Shown in pieces: positions 8,269 through 15,997 of a DNA stretch of 64,000 nucleotides; position 1 is the first letter of the stretch; every line of letters starts with the position of its first letter. The notes beneath the pieces are model-generated. The model was not told the origin of the DNA. It made no database searches and saw nothing but the letters and a program-made list of their open reading frames with translations. The stretch is from assembly GCF_018614095.1 (NCBI RefSeq), contig NZ_JAGGOY010000040.1:62001-126000 (forward strand), read 5' to 3'. The DNA is from Streptomyces sp. ISL-87 (GTDB lineage: Bacteria; Actinomycetota; Actinomycetes; Streptomycetales; Streptomycetaceae). Made by a program: the position numbers and the translations under genes.

Positions 8269-8916
8269 GTGACAGCCATCGAGCAGACGGAGGCAGCGCG
8301 TCCCCGGGGCACGCGACTGCCGCGCCGCGCGCGACGCAACCAGCTCCTGGGCGCGGCCCAGGAGGTTTTCGTCGCGCAGGGCTACCACGCGGCGGCCATG
8401 GACGACATCGCCGAGCGGGCCGGAGTCAGCAAGCCGGTGCTCTACCAGCACTTCCCCGGCAAGCTCGACCTCTACCTGGCGCTGCTGGACCAGCACTGCG
8501 AGGCGCTGCTGCTGGCGGTGCGTACGGCGCTCGCGTCGACCACCGACAACAAGCTGCGCGTGGCCGCGACGATGGACGCCTATTTCGCCTACGTCGAGGA
8601 CGAGGGCGGCGCGTTCCGCCTGGTCTTCGAGTCCGACCTGACGAACGAGCCCGCCGTGCGCGAGCGCGTCGACCGGGTCTCGCTCCAGTGCGCCGAGGCC
8701 ATCTCCGACGTCATCGCCGAGGACACCGGCCTGTCGAAGGACGAGTCGATGCTGCTGGCCGTGGGCCTGGGCGGGGTCTCGCAGGTCGTGGCGAGGTACT
8801 GGCTGTCGAGCGAGAGCCCGGTCGCCCGGGACACGGCGGTCGGCCTGCTGACCTCGCTCGCCTGGCGCGGTATCGCGGGATTCCCGCTGCACGGCACGGA
8901 AGCCGGTCAGGGCTGA
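8269..8916 (+). CDS. TetR/AcrR family transcriptional regulator
   Basis: 215 residues. The N-terminal HTH (about residues 18-65) reads RRNQLLGAAQEVF, then MDDIAERAGVSKPVLYQHFPGKLDLY, the classic TetR recognition-helix pattern. The C-terminal half is a helical ligand/dimerisation domain. The GTG at 8269 with GGGAGG just upstream is preferred over a GTG at 8242 that lacks a ribosome site. No obvious target operon is adjacent; the small acidic gene upstream and the DUF3107 gene downstream are on the same strand. The effector is unknown. Confidence 0.88.
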   Translation: MTAIEQTEAARPRGTRLPRRARRNQLLGAAQEVFVAQGYHAAAMDDIAERAGVSKPVLYQHFPGKLDLYLALLDQHCEALLLAVRTALASTTDNKLRVAATMDAYFAYVEDEGGAFRLVFESDLTNEPAVRERVDRVSLQCAEAISDVIAEDTGLSKDESMLLAVGLGGVSQVVARYWLSSESPVARDTAVGLLTSLAWRGIAGFPLHGTEAGQG

Positions 8917-8966
8917 CCGGTCCCAGCCTGACCGGTCCGGGCTGACCGGTCCGAGCCGACCGGTCC
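8914..8966. repeat. Four ACCGGT palindromes in tandem after the tetR gene
   Basis: ACCGGT occurs at 8916, 8931, 8945 and 8959, embedded in similar 14-15 bp units (cTGACCGGTCC). The first copy overlaps the tetR stop codon. Even spacing of about one and a half helical turns could mark an operator array or a simple microsatellite expansion. Confidence 0.6.
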
Positions 8967-9087
8967 GGCCGCCGCTGTTCGCTGCCAGCGTGTCCGCCGC
9001 GCGGCATTCGTGTCCCCTCACCGGGCTAATGTGGACTGGGTATGGCGCGGCTGATCGCGCGAACCGGACCGTCGGAGGGACAAAGCC

Positions 9088-9315
9088 GTGGAGGTCAAGA
9101 TCGGCGTGCAGCACGCACCCCGGGAGATCGTGCTGGAGAGCGACCTGGGCGCTGAGGAGCTGGAGCGCATCGTCACCGCGGCGCTGTCCGGCACGGCGCC
9201 GCTGCTGAGCCTGACCGACGTCAAGGGCCGCAAGGTCCTGGTGCCGTCCGACCGCCTCTCGTACGTCGACCTGGGCGAGCCCAGCGTGCGCAAGGTCGGC
9301 TTCGGGGCGCTCTGA
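9088..9315 (+). CDS. DUF3107 family protein
   Basis: 75-residue cytosolic protein matching the short actinobacterial DUF3107 family by its start (VEVKIGVQHAPREIVLES) and its end (DRLSYVDLGEPSVRKVGFG). A GTG start is preceded by GGAGGGA. Its function in the family is not established. It is followed directly by a strong terminator, so it ends its transcription unit. Confidence 0.85.
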   Translation: MEVKIGVQHAPREIVLESDLGAEELERIVTAALSGTAPLLSLTDVKGRKVLVPSDRLSYVDLGEPSVRKVGFGAL

Positions 9316-9332
9316 GCACCCGGAACCAAGCG

Positions 9333-9366
9333 AAACGGCCCGGTGGTTGATTCCACCGGGCCGTTT
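9333..9366 (+). terminator. Rho-independent-type terminator of the DUF3107 gene
   Basis: A perfect 14-bp stem (AAACGGCCCGGTGG with its complement) closes a 6-nt loop TTGATT, 18 nt past the stop, followed by a short pyrimidine tract (CCCTTTC). Confidence 0.9.
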
Positions 9367-9432
9367 CCCTTTCTTCCGCTTCGGGTAGGAGCGCACTGAA
9401 ACCGGTTGCCCTGACCTGTGGGAGGGACCTCC

Positions 9433-9735
9433 ATGCTGCTGATCGAAGCGCTCGGCTCGGCTCTGCTGGGCCTCGCCCTGTCCGGGGCGGCCGTGCGCGT
9501 GCTCGCGAAGCGGCTGCCGTCTCCCCGGATCGTGCTGGTCAGCGGGGTACTGGGAGCGCTCTTCGGCGCGTATCTCACGCACACCGCGCTCGGCCCTGGG
9601 CACAACAACCTGCCCGCCGTCTTCCTCGGCGGGGTCCTGGTGTCGGCGGTCGTGCTCTCGCTCCTGCTGCGGCCCGCGACGCGGTCCGGGAGGTCTCCTC
9701 AGCGGGCTCCGTTTTCGCTCCCGTCGCGGGGGTGA
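9433..9735 (+). CDS. Small three-helix membrane protein
   Basis: 100 residues with three predicted membrane segments (about 3-23, 34-52 and 63-83) and a basic C-terminal tail (ATRSGRSPQRAP). The ATG start has GGAGGG six bases upstream; a GTG at 9418 would add only five residues. It stands alone between two terminators. The hydrophobic layout resembles transglycosylase-associated or GlsB-like small proteins, but I cannot confirm this. Confidence 0.65.
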   Translation: MLLIEALGSALLGLALSGAAVRVLAKRLPSPRIVLVSGVLGALFGAYLTHTALGPGHNNLPAVFLGGVLVSAVVLSLLLRPATRSGRSPQRAPFSLPSRG

Positions 9736-9769
9736 CCGACCCCGTGACCGCTGAAACATCTCGTACGCA

Positions 9770-9810
9770 CGACGGCCCCGGCACGGAGTGATCCCGTGCC
9801 GGGGCCGTCG
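9770..9810. terminator. Bidirectional terminator between convergent genes
   Basis: A perfect 17-bp stem (CGACGGCCCCGGCACGG and its complement) with loop AGTGATC lies between the convergent small membrane gene (stop 9735) and the ferritin-like gene (stop 9832), placed to serve both. Confidence 0.9.
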
Positions 9811-9831
9811 TGGTGCGTGCGGTGGGGCGTA

Positions 9832-10590
9832 TTACGCCGCCAGGCCGAGAGCGGCCATCCGCTTGGTGTGCGCCTTGGTGATGCGGGTGAACATCTCGCC
9901 GACGGCCGCCAGGTCGAAGCCGGCCGCCATCCCGTCGACGCCGCCAACCAGCATGGTGGACAGCGCGTCGCGCTCGGCGACCACGCGCTGCGCCTGCGAG
10001 AGCGCCTCGCCCATCAGCCGGCGGGCCCACAGCGCGAGCCGGCCGCCGCAGCGCGGGTCGGCCTCGATCGCGGCGCGCACCTTCTCGACGGCGAAGTTGC
10101 CGTGACCGGTGTCGTCGAGCACGCCGAGCACGAGCGCGCGGGTGTCGGTGTCGAGGTGGCTGGCCACCTCGCGGTAGAAGTCGCTGGCGATCGAGTCACC
10201 GACATAGGCCTTGACCAGGCCCTCCAGCCAGTCCGACGGCGCGGTCTGGCGGTGGAAGTCGTCCACGCCCTTGGCGAAGGGCTCCATCGCGGCGGTGGGC
10301 TCGGCGTCGATCGCCGCGAGCTGGTCGCGCAGCCGCTCGAAGTGGTGGAACTCGGCGGAGGCCATCTTCGCGAGCGCCGCCTTGTCGTCAAGGGAGGGCG
10401 CGAGTTTCGCGTCCTCCGCGAGGCGCTCGAAGGCCGCGAGCTCTCCGTACGCCAGCGCGCCGAGAAGGTCCACGACGGCGGCGCGGTACTGCGGCGACGC
10501 GGAGGCGGTCGCCCAGTCCTGGGCGGCGATACCGAGCGCCTCGGAGGGGGCGCCGTCGTCGGCGGGCGATGCGTTTTCAACGGTCGACAT
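9832..10590 (-). CDS. Ferritin-like fold protein (MiaE-like)
   Basis: 252-residue helical protein of the ferritin-like superfamily annotated in actinobacteria near DEAD-box helicases. Candidate di-iron ligands appear as GELAAFERLAED, AKMASAEFHHFERL (ExxH) and DTGHGNFAVEKV, consistent with a four-helix bundle related to the tRNA hydroxylase MiaE. Hydroxylase activity is not established. The ATG start at 10590 opens the gene, which is divergent from the helicase across a 402-nt gap. A long antisense reading frame over the neighbouring helicase joins this frame but is a GC artefact. Confidence 0.82.
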   Translation of the reverse strand: MSTVENASPADDGAPSEALGIAAQDWATASASPQYRAAVVDLLGALAYGELAAFERLAEDAKLAPSLDDKAALAKMASAEFHHFERLRDQLAAIDAEPTAAMEPFAKGVDDFHRQTAPSDWLEGLVKAYVGDSIASDFYREVASHLDTDTRALVLGVLDDTGHGNFAVEKVRAAIEADPRCGGRLALWARRLMGEALSQAQRVVAERDALSTMLVGGVDGMAAGFDLAAVGEMFTRITKAHTKRMAALGLAA

Positions 10591-10992
10591 GCTCCGCACA
10601 ATAGCTTCCCCAAAGGGGCCGCAAGGCACCGCGTCCAGTCGCTGCGAGTCCACGTAAACGCGACTACCAGGTGAATTCACCCAACACGCCTGCGCGAATC
10701 CGGGGTACAGTGGTAATGCGCCTGCCGAATACTCGGCGGGCCATCCGAATGAGGATGCCCGGTCGGTGGCCCGATCGGCTCCAACCCGACCGCCCTCGGT
10801 GTGATGCGTACGTTCATGCGTACCGCCTCCCACGAGGGGCCCCCTCAGCGGCAGATGCGCTTGAGCGAAGGCTAGTGGTCCCGCGCAGCTTTGCACGGCT
10901 CGCCCGAACGTGGGTGGGCGCAGTACTGCAAGCCCGGCACGGTACGACCCCCATCGCCGCCTCGCGCCGCGTCTCACAGAAGAGGCAGCACC
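10591..10992. other. 402-nt divergent intergenic region with long helicase leader
   Basis: The gap separates the ferritin-like gene from the DEAD-box gene. It contains a hairpin GCCTGCCGA-ATAC-TCGGCGGGC (10720-10741, one G-T pair) just after a TACAGT that could be a -10 box (10707-10712). That would give the helicase an untranslated leader of more than 250 nt. RNA-helicase genes in other bacteria often have regulated long leaders; here that is inference. No protein gene was seen. Confidence 0.45.
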
Positions 10993-13035
10993 CTGACTAC
11001 GTTCCGAGACCTCGGGATCCTTCCCGAGACGGCCGAAGCCCTTGAGGCCGTCGGCATTGTGTCCCCCTTCCCGATCCAGGAGATGACCCTCCCCGTCGCC
11101 CTCTCCGGCACGGACGTCATCGGCCAGGCCAAGACCGGAACCGGCAAGACGCTCGGTTTCGGCCTTCCGCTGCTGGAGCGGGTCACCGTCCCCGCGGACG
11201 TCGAGGCGGGCCGGGCAAAGCCCGAGCAGCTGACCGACGCCCCGCAGGCCCTCGTGGTGGTTCCGACCCGCGAGCTGTGCACCCAGGTCACCAACGACCT
11301 TCTGACCGCGGGCAAGGTCCGCAACGTCCGCGTCCTCGCCATATACGGCGGCCGCGCGTACGAGCCCCAGGTCGAGGCGCTCAAGAAGGGCGTCGACATC
11401 ATCGTCGGCACCCCGGGCCGCCTGCTCGACCTGGCCGGTCAGAAGAAGCTCGACCTGTCGCACGTCCGGGCCCTGGTCCTGGACGAGGCCGACGAGATGC
11501 TCGACCTGGGCTTCCTGCCCGACGTCGAGAAGATCATCAACTACCTGCCGCCGAAGCGTCAGACCATGCTGTTCTCGGCGACCATGCCGGGCGCGGTCAT
11601 CGGCCTGGCCCGCCGGTACATGACGCAGCCGACGCACATCCGCGCCACCTCGCCTGAGGGCGAGGGCGTGACCGTCGCCAACATCAAGCAGCACGTCTTC
11701 CGTGCGCACAACATGGACAAGCCGGAGCTCGTCTCCCGCATCCTCCAGGCCGAGGGCCGTGGCCTCGCCATGATCTTCTGCCGCACCAAGCGCACGGCGG
11801 CCGACATCGCCGAGCAGCTGGAGAAGCGCGGCTTCGCGTCCGGCGCCGTCCACGGCGACCTGGGCCAGGGTGCGCGCGAGCAGGCGCTGCGCGCGTTCCG
11901 CAACGGCAAGGTCGACGTGCTGGTCTGCACCGACGTCGCCGCGCGCGGTATCGATGTCGAGGGTGTCACCCACGTCATCAACTACCAGACGCCGGAAGAC
12001 GAGAAGACCTTCCTGCACCGCGTGGGCCGCACCGGCCGCGCGGGCAACAAGGGCATCGCCGTCACCCTGGTCGACTGGGACGACATCCCGCGCTGGCAGC
12101 TGATCAACAAGGCGCTGGAGCTGGACTTCCACGACCCGGTCGAGACCTACTCCACGTCTCCGCACCTGTTCGAGGAGATGAACATCCCGGCCGGCACCAA
12201 GGGCGTCCTGCCGCGCGCCGAGCGCACGCGGGCCGGTTTGAAGGCCGAGGACCTCGAGGACCTGGGCGAGACCGGCGGCCGCGGTGGCCGTGGCGGTCGC
12301 GGGGCTCCGGCCGCCGCAGCCGCGGTGGTCGAGGACCGTCCGGCCCGTACCCGTACGCCGCGTCAGCGCCGCCGTACCCGTGGTGGTGCGGACCTGGGCG
12401 CCGAGGCTGCCGTGACCGAAGCCGCCGTGACCCCCGTGGCGCAGACGCCCGAGGCTCCTGACGCCGACGAGCCGCGCAGGCCGCGTCGTCGCCGGACCCG
12501 CGCGTCGGCTCCGGCCGCCGTGGTCGAGGCCGCCGCCCCCGTCGAGGCCGCTGTCGTGGCGCAGGTGGCTCCGGTCGCCGAGGCGCCGGCGTTCTCCGAG
12601 CCCGACTTCCAGATGGCCCCGGCCGTGGAACCGGTCAAGACCGTCCGGCGCCCCCGTGTCCGCAAGGTCGCGGAGACCGCCCCGGAGCCGGACTTCCAGA
12701 TGGCCCCGCCGGTCGAGCCGGTCAAGCCGGAGCGCACGCGGACCCGCAAGGCCGCCGTGGCCGCGCCGGCCGCCGAGGTCGTAGCCGAGGCCGCCGCGGT
12801 GGCCGAGGAGGCCCCCGCCAAGCCGAAGCGCACGCGGACCCGCAAGGCCGCCGTGGCCGCGCCGGCCGCCGAGGTCGTAGCCGAGGCCGCCGCGGTGGCC
12901 GAGGAGGCCCCCGCCAAGCCGAAGCGCACGCGGACCCGCAAGGCCGCCGCGGTTGCCCCCGTCGCCGAGGAGGCGCCGGTCAAGCCGAAGCGCACCCGGA
13001 CCCGCAAGGCTGTCGCGGAGGCCCCGGAGGCGTAA
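10993..13035 (+). CDS. DEAD/DEAH-box RNA helicase with basic repetitive tail
   Basis: ATP-dependent RNA helicase for RNA unwinding and RNP remodelling. The Q motif (VSPFPIQ), Walker A AKTGTGKT (residues 46-53), PTRELC, TPGRLLD, DEAD box (residues 164-167), SAT, TDVAARGID and HRVGRTGRAG are all present. Residues after about 430 form a low-complexity tail with RGGRGGRG and Arg/Lys-rich TRTRK blocks, typical of RNA-binding extensions. The tail holds exact 96-bp DNA repeats. The start is uncertain: I chose CTG at 10993, with AGAGG seven bases upstream, so that the protein begins (M)TTFRDLG. The only other in-frame start is a TTG at 10891 with no ribosome site. The strong terminator at 13053 ends the unit. 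Confidence 0.9.
   Translation: MTTFRDLGILPETAEALEAVGIVSPFPIQEMTLPVALSGTDVIGQAKTGTGKTLGFGLPLLERVTVPADVEAGRAKPEQLTDAPQALVVVPTRELCTQVTNDLLTAGKVRNVRVLAIYGGRAYEPQVEALKKGVDIIVGTPGRLLDLAGQKKLDLSHVRALVLDEADEMLDLGFLPDVEKIINYLPPKRQTMLFSATMPGAVIGLARRYMTQPTHIRATSPEGEGVTVANIKQHVFRAHNMDKPELVSRILQAEGRGLAMIFCRTKRTAADIAEQLEKRGFASGAVHGDLGQGAREQALRAFRNGKVDVLVCTDVAARGIDVEGVTHVINYQTPEDEKTFLHRVGRTGRAGNKGIAVTLVDWDDIPRWQLINKALELDFHDPVETYSTSPHLFEEMNIPAGTKGVLPRAERTRAGLKAEDLEDLGETGGRGGRGGRGAPAAAAAVVEDRPARTRTPRQRRRTRGGADLGAEAAVTEAAVTPVAQTPEAPDADEPRRPRRRRTRASAPAAVVEAAAPVEAAVVAQVAPVAEAPAFSEPDFQMAPAVEPVKTVRRPRVRKVAETAPEPDFQMAPPVEPVKPERTRTRKAAVAAPAAEVVAEAAAVAEEAPAKPKRTRTRKAAVAAPAAEVVAEAAAVAEEAPAKPKRTRTRKAAAVAPVAEEAPVKPKRTRTRKAVAEAPEA
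12731..12950. repeat. Exact 96-bp tandem duplication in the helicase tail
   Basis: Positions 12731-12826 and 12827-12922 are identical over 96 bp. A third copy starts at 12923 and diverges after about 27 bp. Each unit encodes 32 residues containing one KRTRTRK block and an Ala/Glu linker. Perfect identity implies recent duplication or ongoing homogenisation. Confidence 0.92.
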
Positions 13036-13052
13036 GCCTCCCGCTCCGCACC

Positions 13053-13090
13053 GATGGCCCCGATCCCCTTCCCAGGGGGCCGGGGCCATC
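13053..13090 (+). terminator. Terminator of the helicase gene
   Basis: GATGGCCCCG and CGGGGCCATC form a perfect 10-bp stem, with an inner CCCC/GGGG pairing in the loop, 18 nt after the helicase stop. Confidence 0.8.
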
Positions 13091-13135
13091 CTCGTGCCCG
13101 GGCGGAAGGGGCCTACGGGCCGGTAACCTCGGGGC

Positions 13136-13990
13136 ATGAGCAAGCCGCCGCGCCTCACCCTGCCGTCCGACGCCCGCGCGTACCGCCTCACCACCGCACG
13201 GGGCGAGTTCGCCGTGCACGAGGCCGGTGAGCCGTCGCGTGGCACCGCCCTGCTGGTCCCGGGCTTCACGGGCAGCAAGGAGGACTTCATCGCCCTGCTG
13301 GAGCCCCTGGCCGGCGCCGGCTACCGGGTGGTCGCGGTCGACGGGCGCGGCCAGTACCAGAGCCCCGGCCCGCGCGAGGAGTCCGCGTACGCGCTGGAGG
13401 AACTGGCCCTGGATCTCCTCGCCCAGGCGAAGGCACTCGGTGCGGGCCCGGTCCACCTGGTGGGCCACTCCCTGGGCGGCCTGATCTCCCGCGCGGCCGT
13501 GCTGCGCGACGCCGGCCCCTTCGCCACCCTGACCCTGATGAGCAGTGGTCCGGCGGCGATCTCAGAGGAGCAGCAGGCCCGTACGAAACTGCTGGTCGCG
13601 GCCCTGGAGGAGCTCCAGGGCGACATGCCGACGATCTGGGCGGCGATGCGGGCCCAGGATCCGGTGGACGCCACCCCCGACTCGGCCGCGCTGACGGAGT
13701 TCCTGCGCGCGCGCTGGCTGGGGACGGTGCCGGAGCAGCTGATCGCCACGGGCCGCATCCTGATCTCCGAGCCCGACCGGGTCGAGGAGCTGGCCGCGGT
13801 GGGCCTCCCGAAGCTGGTCCTGTCCGGAAGCGCCGACTACGCGTGGCCGATCCCGCTGATGGACGACATGGCCCGCCGCCTGTCGGCCGAGCGTGTGATC
13901 GTCCCGGGCGCCGAGCACTCGCCCAACGCGGAGAACCCGCAGGTCACGTCGGGTGCACTGGCCACGTTCTGGGGCGCCCACCCCCGCTAG
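13136..13990 (+). CDS. Alpha/beta-fold hydrolase
   Basis: 284-residue cytosolic serine hydrolase. It has the oxyanion region LLVPGFTGSKEDF, the nucleophile GHSLGG (about residues 109-114), the likely acid in SGSADYAWP and the His in GAEHSPNAENP. The ATG at 13136 starts 46 nt after the helicase terminator, so it has its own promoter. It is not closely similar to the other alpha/beta hydrolase in the window (6774-7781). The substrate is unknown. Confidence 0.85.
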   Translation: MSKPPRLTLPSDARAYRLTTARGEFAVHEAGEPSRGTALLVPGFTGSKEDFIALLEPLAGAGYRVVAVDGRGQYQSPGPREESAYALEELALDLLAQAKALGAGPVHLVGHSLGGLISRAAVLRDAGPFATLTLMSSGPAAISEEQQARTKLLVAALEELQGDMPTIWAAMRAQDPVDATPDSAALTEFLRARWLGTVPEQLIATGRILISEPDRVEELAAVGLPKLVLSGSADYAWPIPLMDDMARRLSAERVIVPGAEHSPNAENPQVTSGALATFWGAHPR

Positions 13991-14044
13991 TCCTTAGCGA
14001 GTGAAAAAATTTCCTTAGCGTAGGGAATGTTTGCTCCATACACT
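13991..14044 (+). promoter_or_regulatory. Candidate promoter with 21-bp spaced direct repeats
   Basis: TCCTTAGCG occurs at 13991-13999 and 14012-14020, exactly 21 bp (two helical turns) apart, around an unusually AT-rich AAAAAATTT. The second copy supplies a -35-like TTAGCG; 18 bp on is TACACT (14039-14044), a good -10. It sits 47 nt upstream of the 50-residue gene. The first repeat starts one base after the hydrolase stop. Confidence 0.5.
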
Positions 14045-14090
14045 TCGTTGAACCCTCTGCAAGGAGAACACCGACGAAGGGAGAAGCCCC

Positions 14091-14243
14091 GTGCGCTTCG
14101 AGATTCTGCGCCTGGACGACGTCGACGGAAACGCCGTGGACACCACCGTCGTGGACGTGGCCTCCGTCAACCGGATCGTGCAGCAAGCGGCCGCCATCGG
14201 CCAGCGCATTCTGATCCGACCGGCCGAGACGGCGTCCTGCTGA
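14091..14243 (+). CDS. Conserved 50-residue protein
   Basis: Small soluble protein starting (M)RFEILRLDDVDGNAVDTTVV and ending RILIRPAETASC. A GTG start has AAGGGAG in the right place, and a strong terminator follows. From memory, very similar short proteins occur across Streptomyces, so I treat it as real. Its beta-rich start and alternating polar pattern suggest a compact domain. No function is known. A candidate regulated promoter lies just upstream. Confidence 0.75.
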   Translation: MRFEILRLDDVDGNAVDTTVVDVASVNRIVQQAAAIGQRILIRPAETASC

Positions 14244-14269
14244 CGCCGACGCCCGTCGTACACACGTCG

Positions 14270-14302
14270 ACGCCCCCGCGACCGAACCGGTCGCGGGGGC
14301 GT
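14270..14302. terminator. Terminator between convergent genes
   Basis: A perfect 14-bp stem ACGCCCCCGCGACC / complement with loop GAACC lies between the 50-residue gene (plus) and marC (minus, stop at 14346). Confidence 0.88.
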
Positions 14303-14345
14303 TCGCATGTGCGCGTGGCAGGGTGCGGGGTGCGGCCGGGGCCGG

Positions 14346-14951
14346 TCAGGCGCCCCGTACGACCTGGAGCACGCCGTTGATGATCTGCTGGACGGCGATC
14401 GCGGAGAGCATCATGCCGGCCAGCCGCGTCACGAGGACGACACCGCCGTCCTTGATGATCCGGATGATCACCAGCGAGTAGCGCATGGTCAGCCACAGCA
14501 CCACGTGCATGGCGGCGATCGCGGCCCAGACCGAGAGCTGGCCGCCGAACCCGTCGGCCTTCTGCACGGCCAGGATGACGGAGACGATCGCACCGGGCCC
14601 GGCCAGCAGGGGCATGCCCAGCGGGACGAGGGCGACGTTCACGTCCTTGGTCTGCTTCGGCTCGTCGGTCTTGCCGGTTAGCAGGTCGAGCGCGATGAGC
14701 AGGAGCAGCAGACCACCGGCGATCATCAGCGCCGGAACGGAGACATGCAGGTAGTCGAGGATCTGCTGGCCGCAGATACCGAAGACGGCGATGACGCCGA
14801 AGGCCACGCAGACGGCCTGCCAGGCCATCCGGCGCTGGACCTTGGCGGGCCGGCCCGAGGTCAGCGCGAGAAAGATCGGGGTAATGCCCGGCGGGTCCAT
14901 AATCACAAAAAGCGTGAGAAAAAGGGATCCGAAGACGGCGAAATCAAACAC
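14346..14951 (-). CDS. MarC family membrane protein
   Basis: 201-residue integral membrane protein with six predicted helices. Family landmarks are the N-terminal FVIMDPPGITPIFLALT and the later LVPLGMPLLAGPGAI. MarC proteins are of uncertain function; early links to multiple antibiotic resistance were not upheld. The GTG at 14951 gives the usual family length and has CAAGG eight bases upstream; a longer reading frame exists but would add a non-family lead. It is probably co-transcribed with the upstream PHP gene (58-nt gap). Confidence 0.88.
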   Translation of the reverse strand: MFDFAVFGSLFLTLFVIMDPPGITPIFLALTSGRPAKVQRRMAWQAVCVAFGVIAVFGICGQQILDYLHVSVPALMIAGGLLLLLIALDLLTGKTDEPKQTKDVNVALVPLGMPLLAGPGAIVSVILAVQKADGFGGQLSVWAAIAAMHVVLWLTMRYSLVIIRIIKDGGVVLVTRLAGMMLSAIAVQQIINGVLQVVRGA

Positions 14952-15009
14952 AGTGATGCCTTGCAGGAGAGAGGGGTGAAGCAAAAAAGGGCGTGGAGCG
15001 GCCGAGGAA

Positions 15010-15891
15010 CTAAGCCTCGTTGCGCCGTCCACCGGCGCCGGGCACGGGGAAGGCCCCGGTGGCACGGCGCGTGATCTCGCCGTAGATCTCGGGGTCCGTC
15101 GTGTACTCCCCGAGACGGCAGGTCTTGCGCTCGCCGTGGTAGTCGCTGGACCCGGTCGTCAGCAGTCCGAGGTCCGCGGCCAGTCCGCGCAGCCGGGCGC
15201 GGGTGTCGGTGTCGTGGTCCATGTGGTCCACCTCGATGCCGTCCAGACCGGCGGCCGCGAGCTCGGCTATGGCGGACTCGGGGACGACCTGGCCGCGCTT
15301 GACGGCGGCGGGGTGCGCGAAGACGGTGACCCCGCCGGCCGCCTTGACCAGGCGGATGGCGTCGAAGGGGTCGAGCTCGTGCTTCTCGGCGTAGGCGCGG
15401 CCGCCGTCGGCGAGCCAGTCGGGCGTGAACGCGTCGGAGACGGTCGGTACGACACCCAGCTCCACCATGGCGGTGGCGATGTGCGGCCGCCCGACGGAAC
15501 CGTCCCCGGCGATCCGGGCGACCTGCTCCCAGGTGACGTCCACGCCGAGGGCCCGCAACTTGCCGATCATGGCCTGCGCGCGCGGGGTGCGGTCGTCGCG
15601 GACCAGCTCCCGCTCACGGGCGAGCTCGGGCTCCTCGGGATCGAAGAGGTACGCGAGCATGTGCACCCCGACCCCGTCGAGCCGGCAGCTGAGCTCCGCG
15701 CCGGTGACGAGCGTGAGGCCCGCCGGAACGGCGGCGATGGCCTCGGCGTATCCCCCGACGGTGTCGTGATCGGTCAGCGCGACCACGTCCAGCCCGGCGG
15801 CGGCCGCGTTGCGGACCAGCTCGGCGGGGGTGTCGGTGCCGTCGGATGCCGTGGAGTGGGCGTGCAGATCGATGCGCACAGCCGGCTCCAT
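15010..15891 (-). CDS. PHP-domain phosphoesterase
   Basis: 293-residue metal-dependent phosphoesterase. PHP metal-ligand motifs are in order: DLHAHSTASDGT (residues 8-19), LTDHDT, SVGRPHIA, FAHPAA and SSDYHG. Length and motif set match the YciV/RNase AM and 3',5'-nucleotide bisphosphate phosphatase group; the exact substrate is not shown. It is cytosolic. The ATG start is directly followed upstream by a Streptomyces-like promoter-poor gap. It precedes marC on the same strand. Confidence 0.88.
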   Translation of the reverse strand: MEPAVRIDLHAHSTASDGTDTPAELVRNAAAAGLDVVALTDHDTVGGYAEAIAAVPAGLTLVTGAELSCRLDGVGVHMLAYLFDPEEPELARERELVRDDRTPRAQAMIGKLRALGVDVTWEQVARIAGDGSVGRPHIATAMVELGVVPTVSDAFTPDWLADGGRAYAEKHELDPFDAIRLVKAAGGVTVFAHPAAVKRGQVVPESAIAELAAAGLDGIEVDHMDHDTDTRARLRGLAADLGLLTTGSSDYHGERKTCRLGEYTTDPEIYGEITRRATGAFPVPGAGGRRNEA

Positions 15892-15997
15892 GGTTCTACG
15901 TACGTACGGGGGACACTCCAGGGTACCTGTGCCGACGCCCTGGCCGGGCGGTGGAGGGGTGGGGTCCGGCCGCGGGCCCGGGGACGGCGCCCGGCGG

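Noticed and set aside
9832..13290. Very long (over 1100 codons) open frame antisense to the DEAD-box helicase
   Set aside because: It is in the mirror frame of a GC-rich gene, has Arg/Gly/Leu-rich nonsense composition, and only its last 252 codons (ferritin-like protein) have family motifs.
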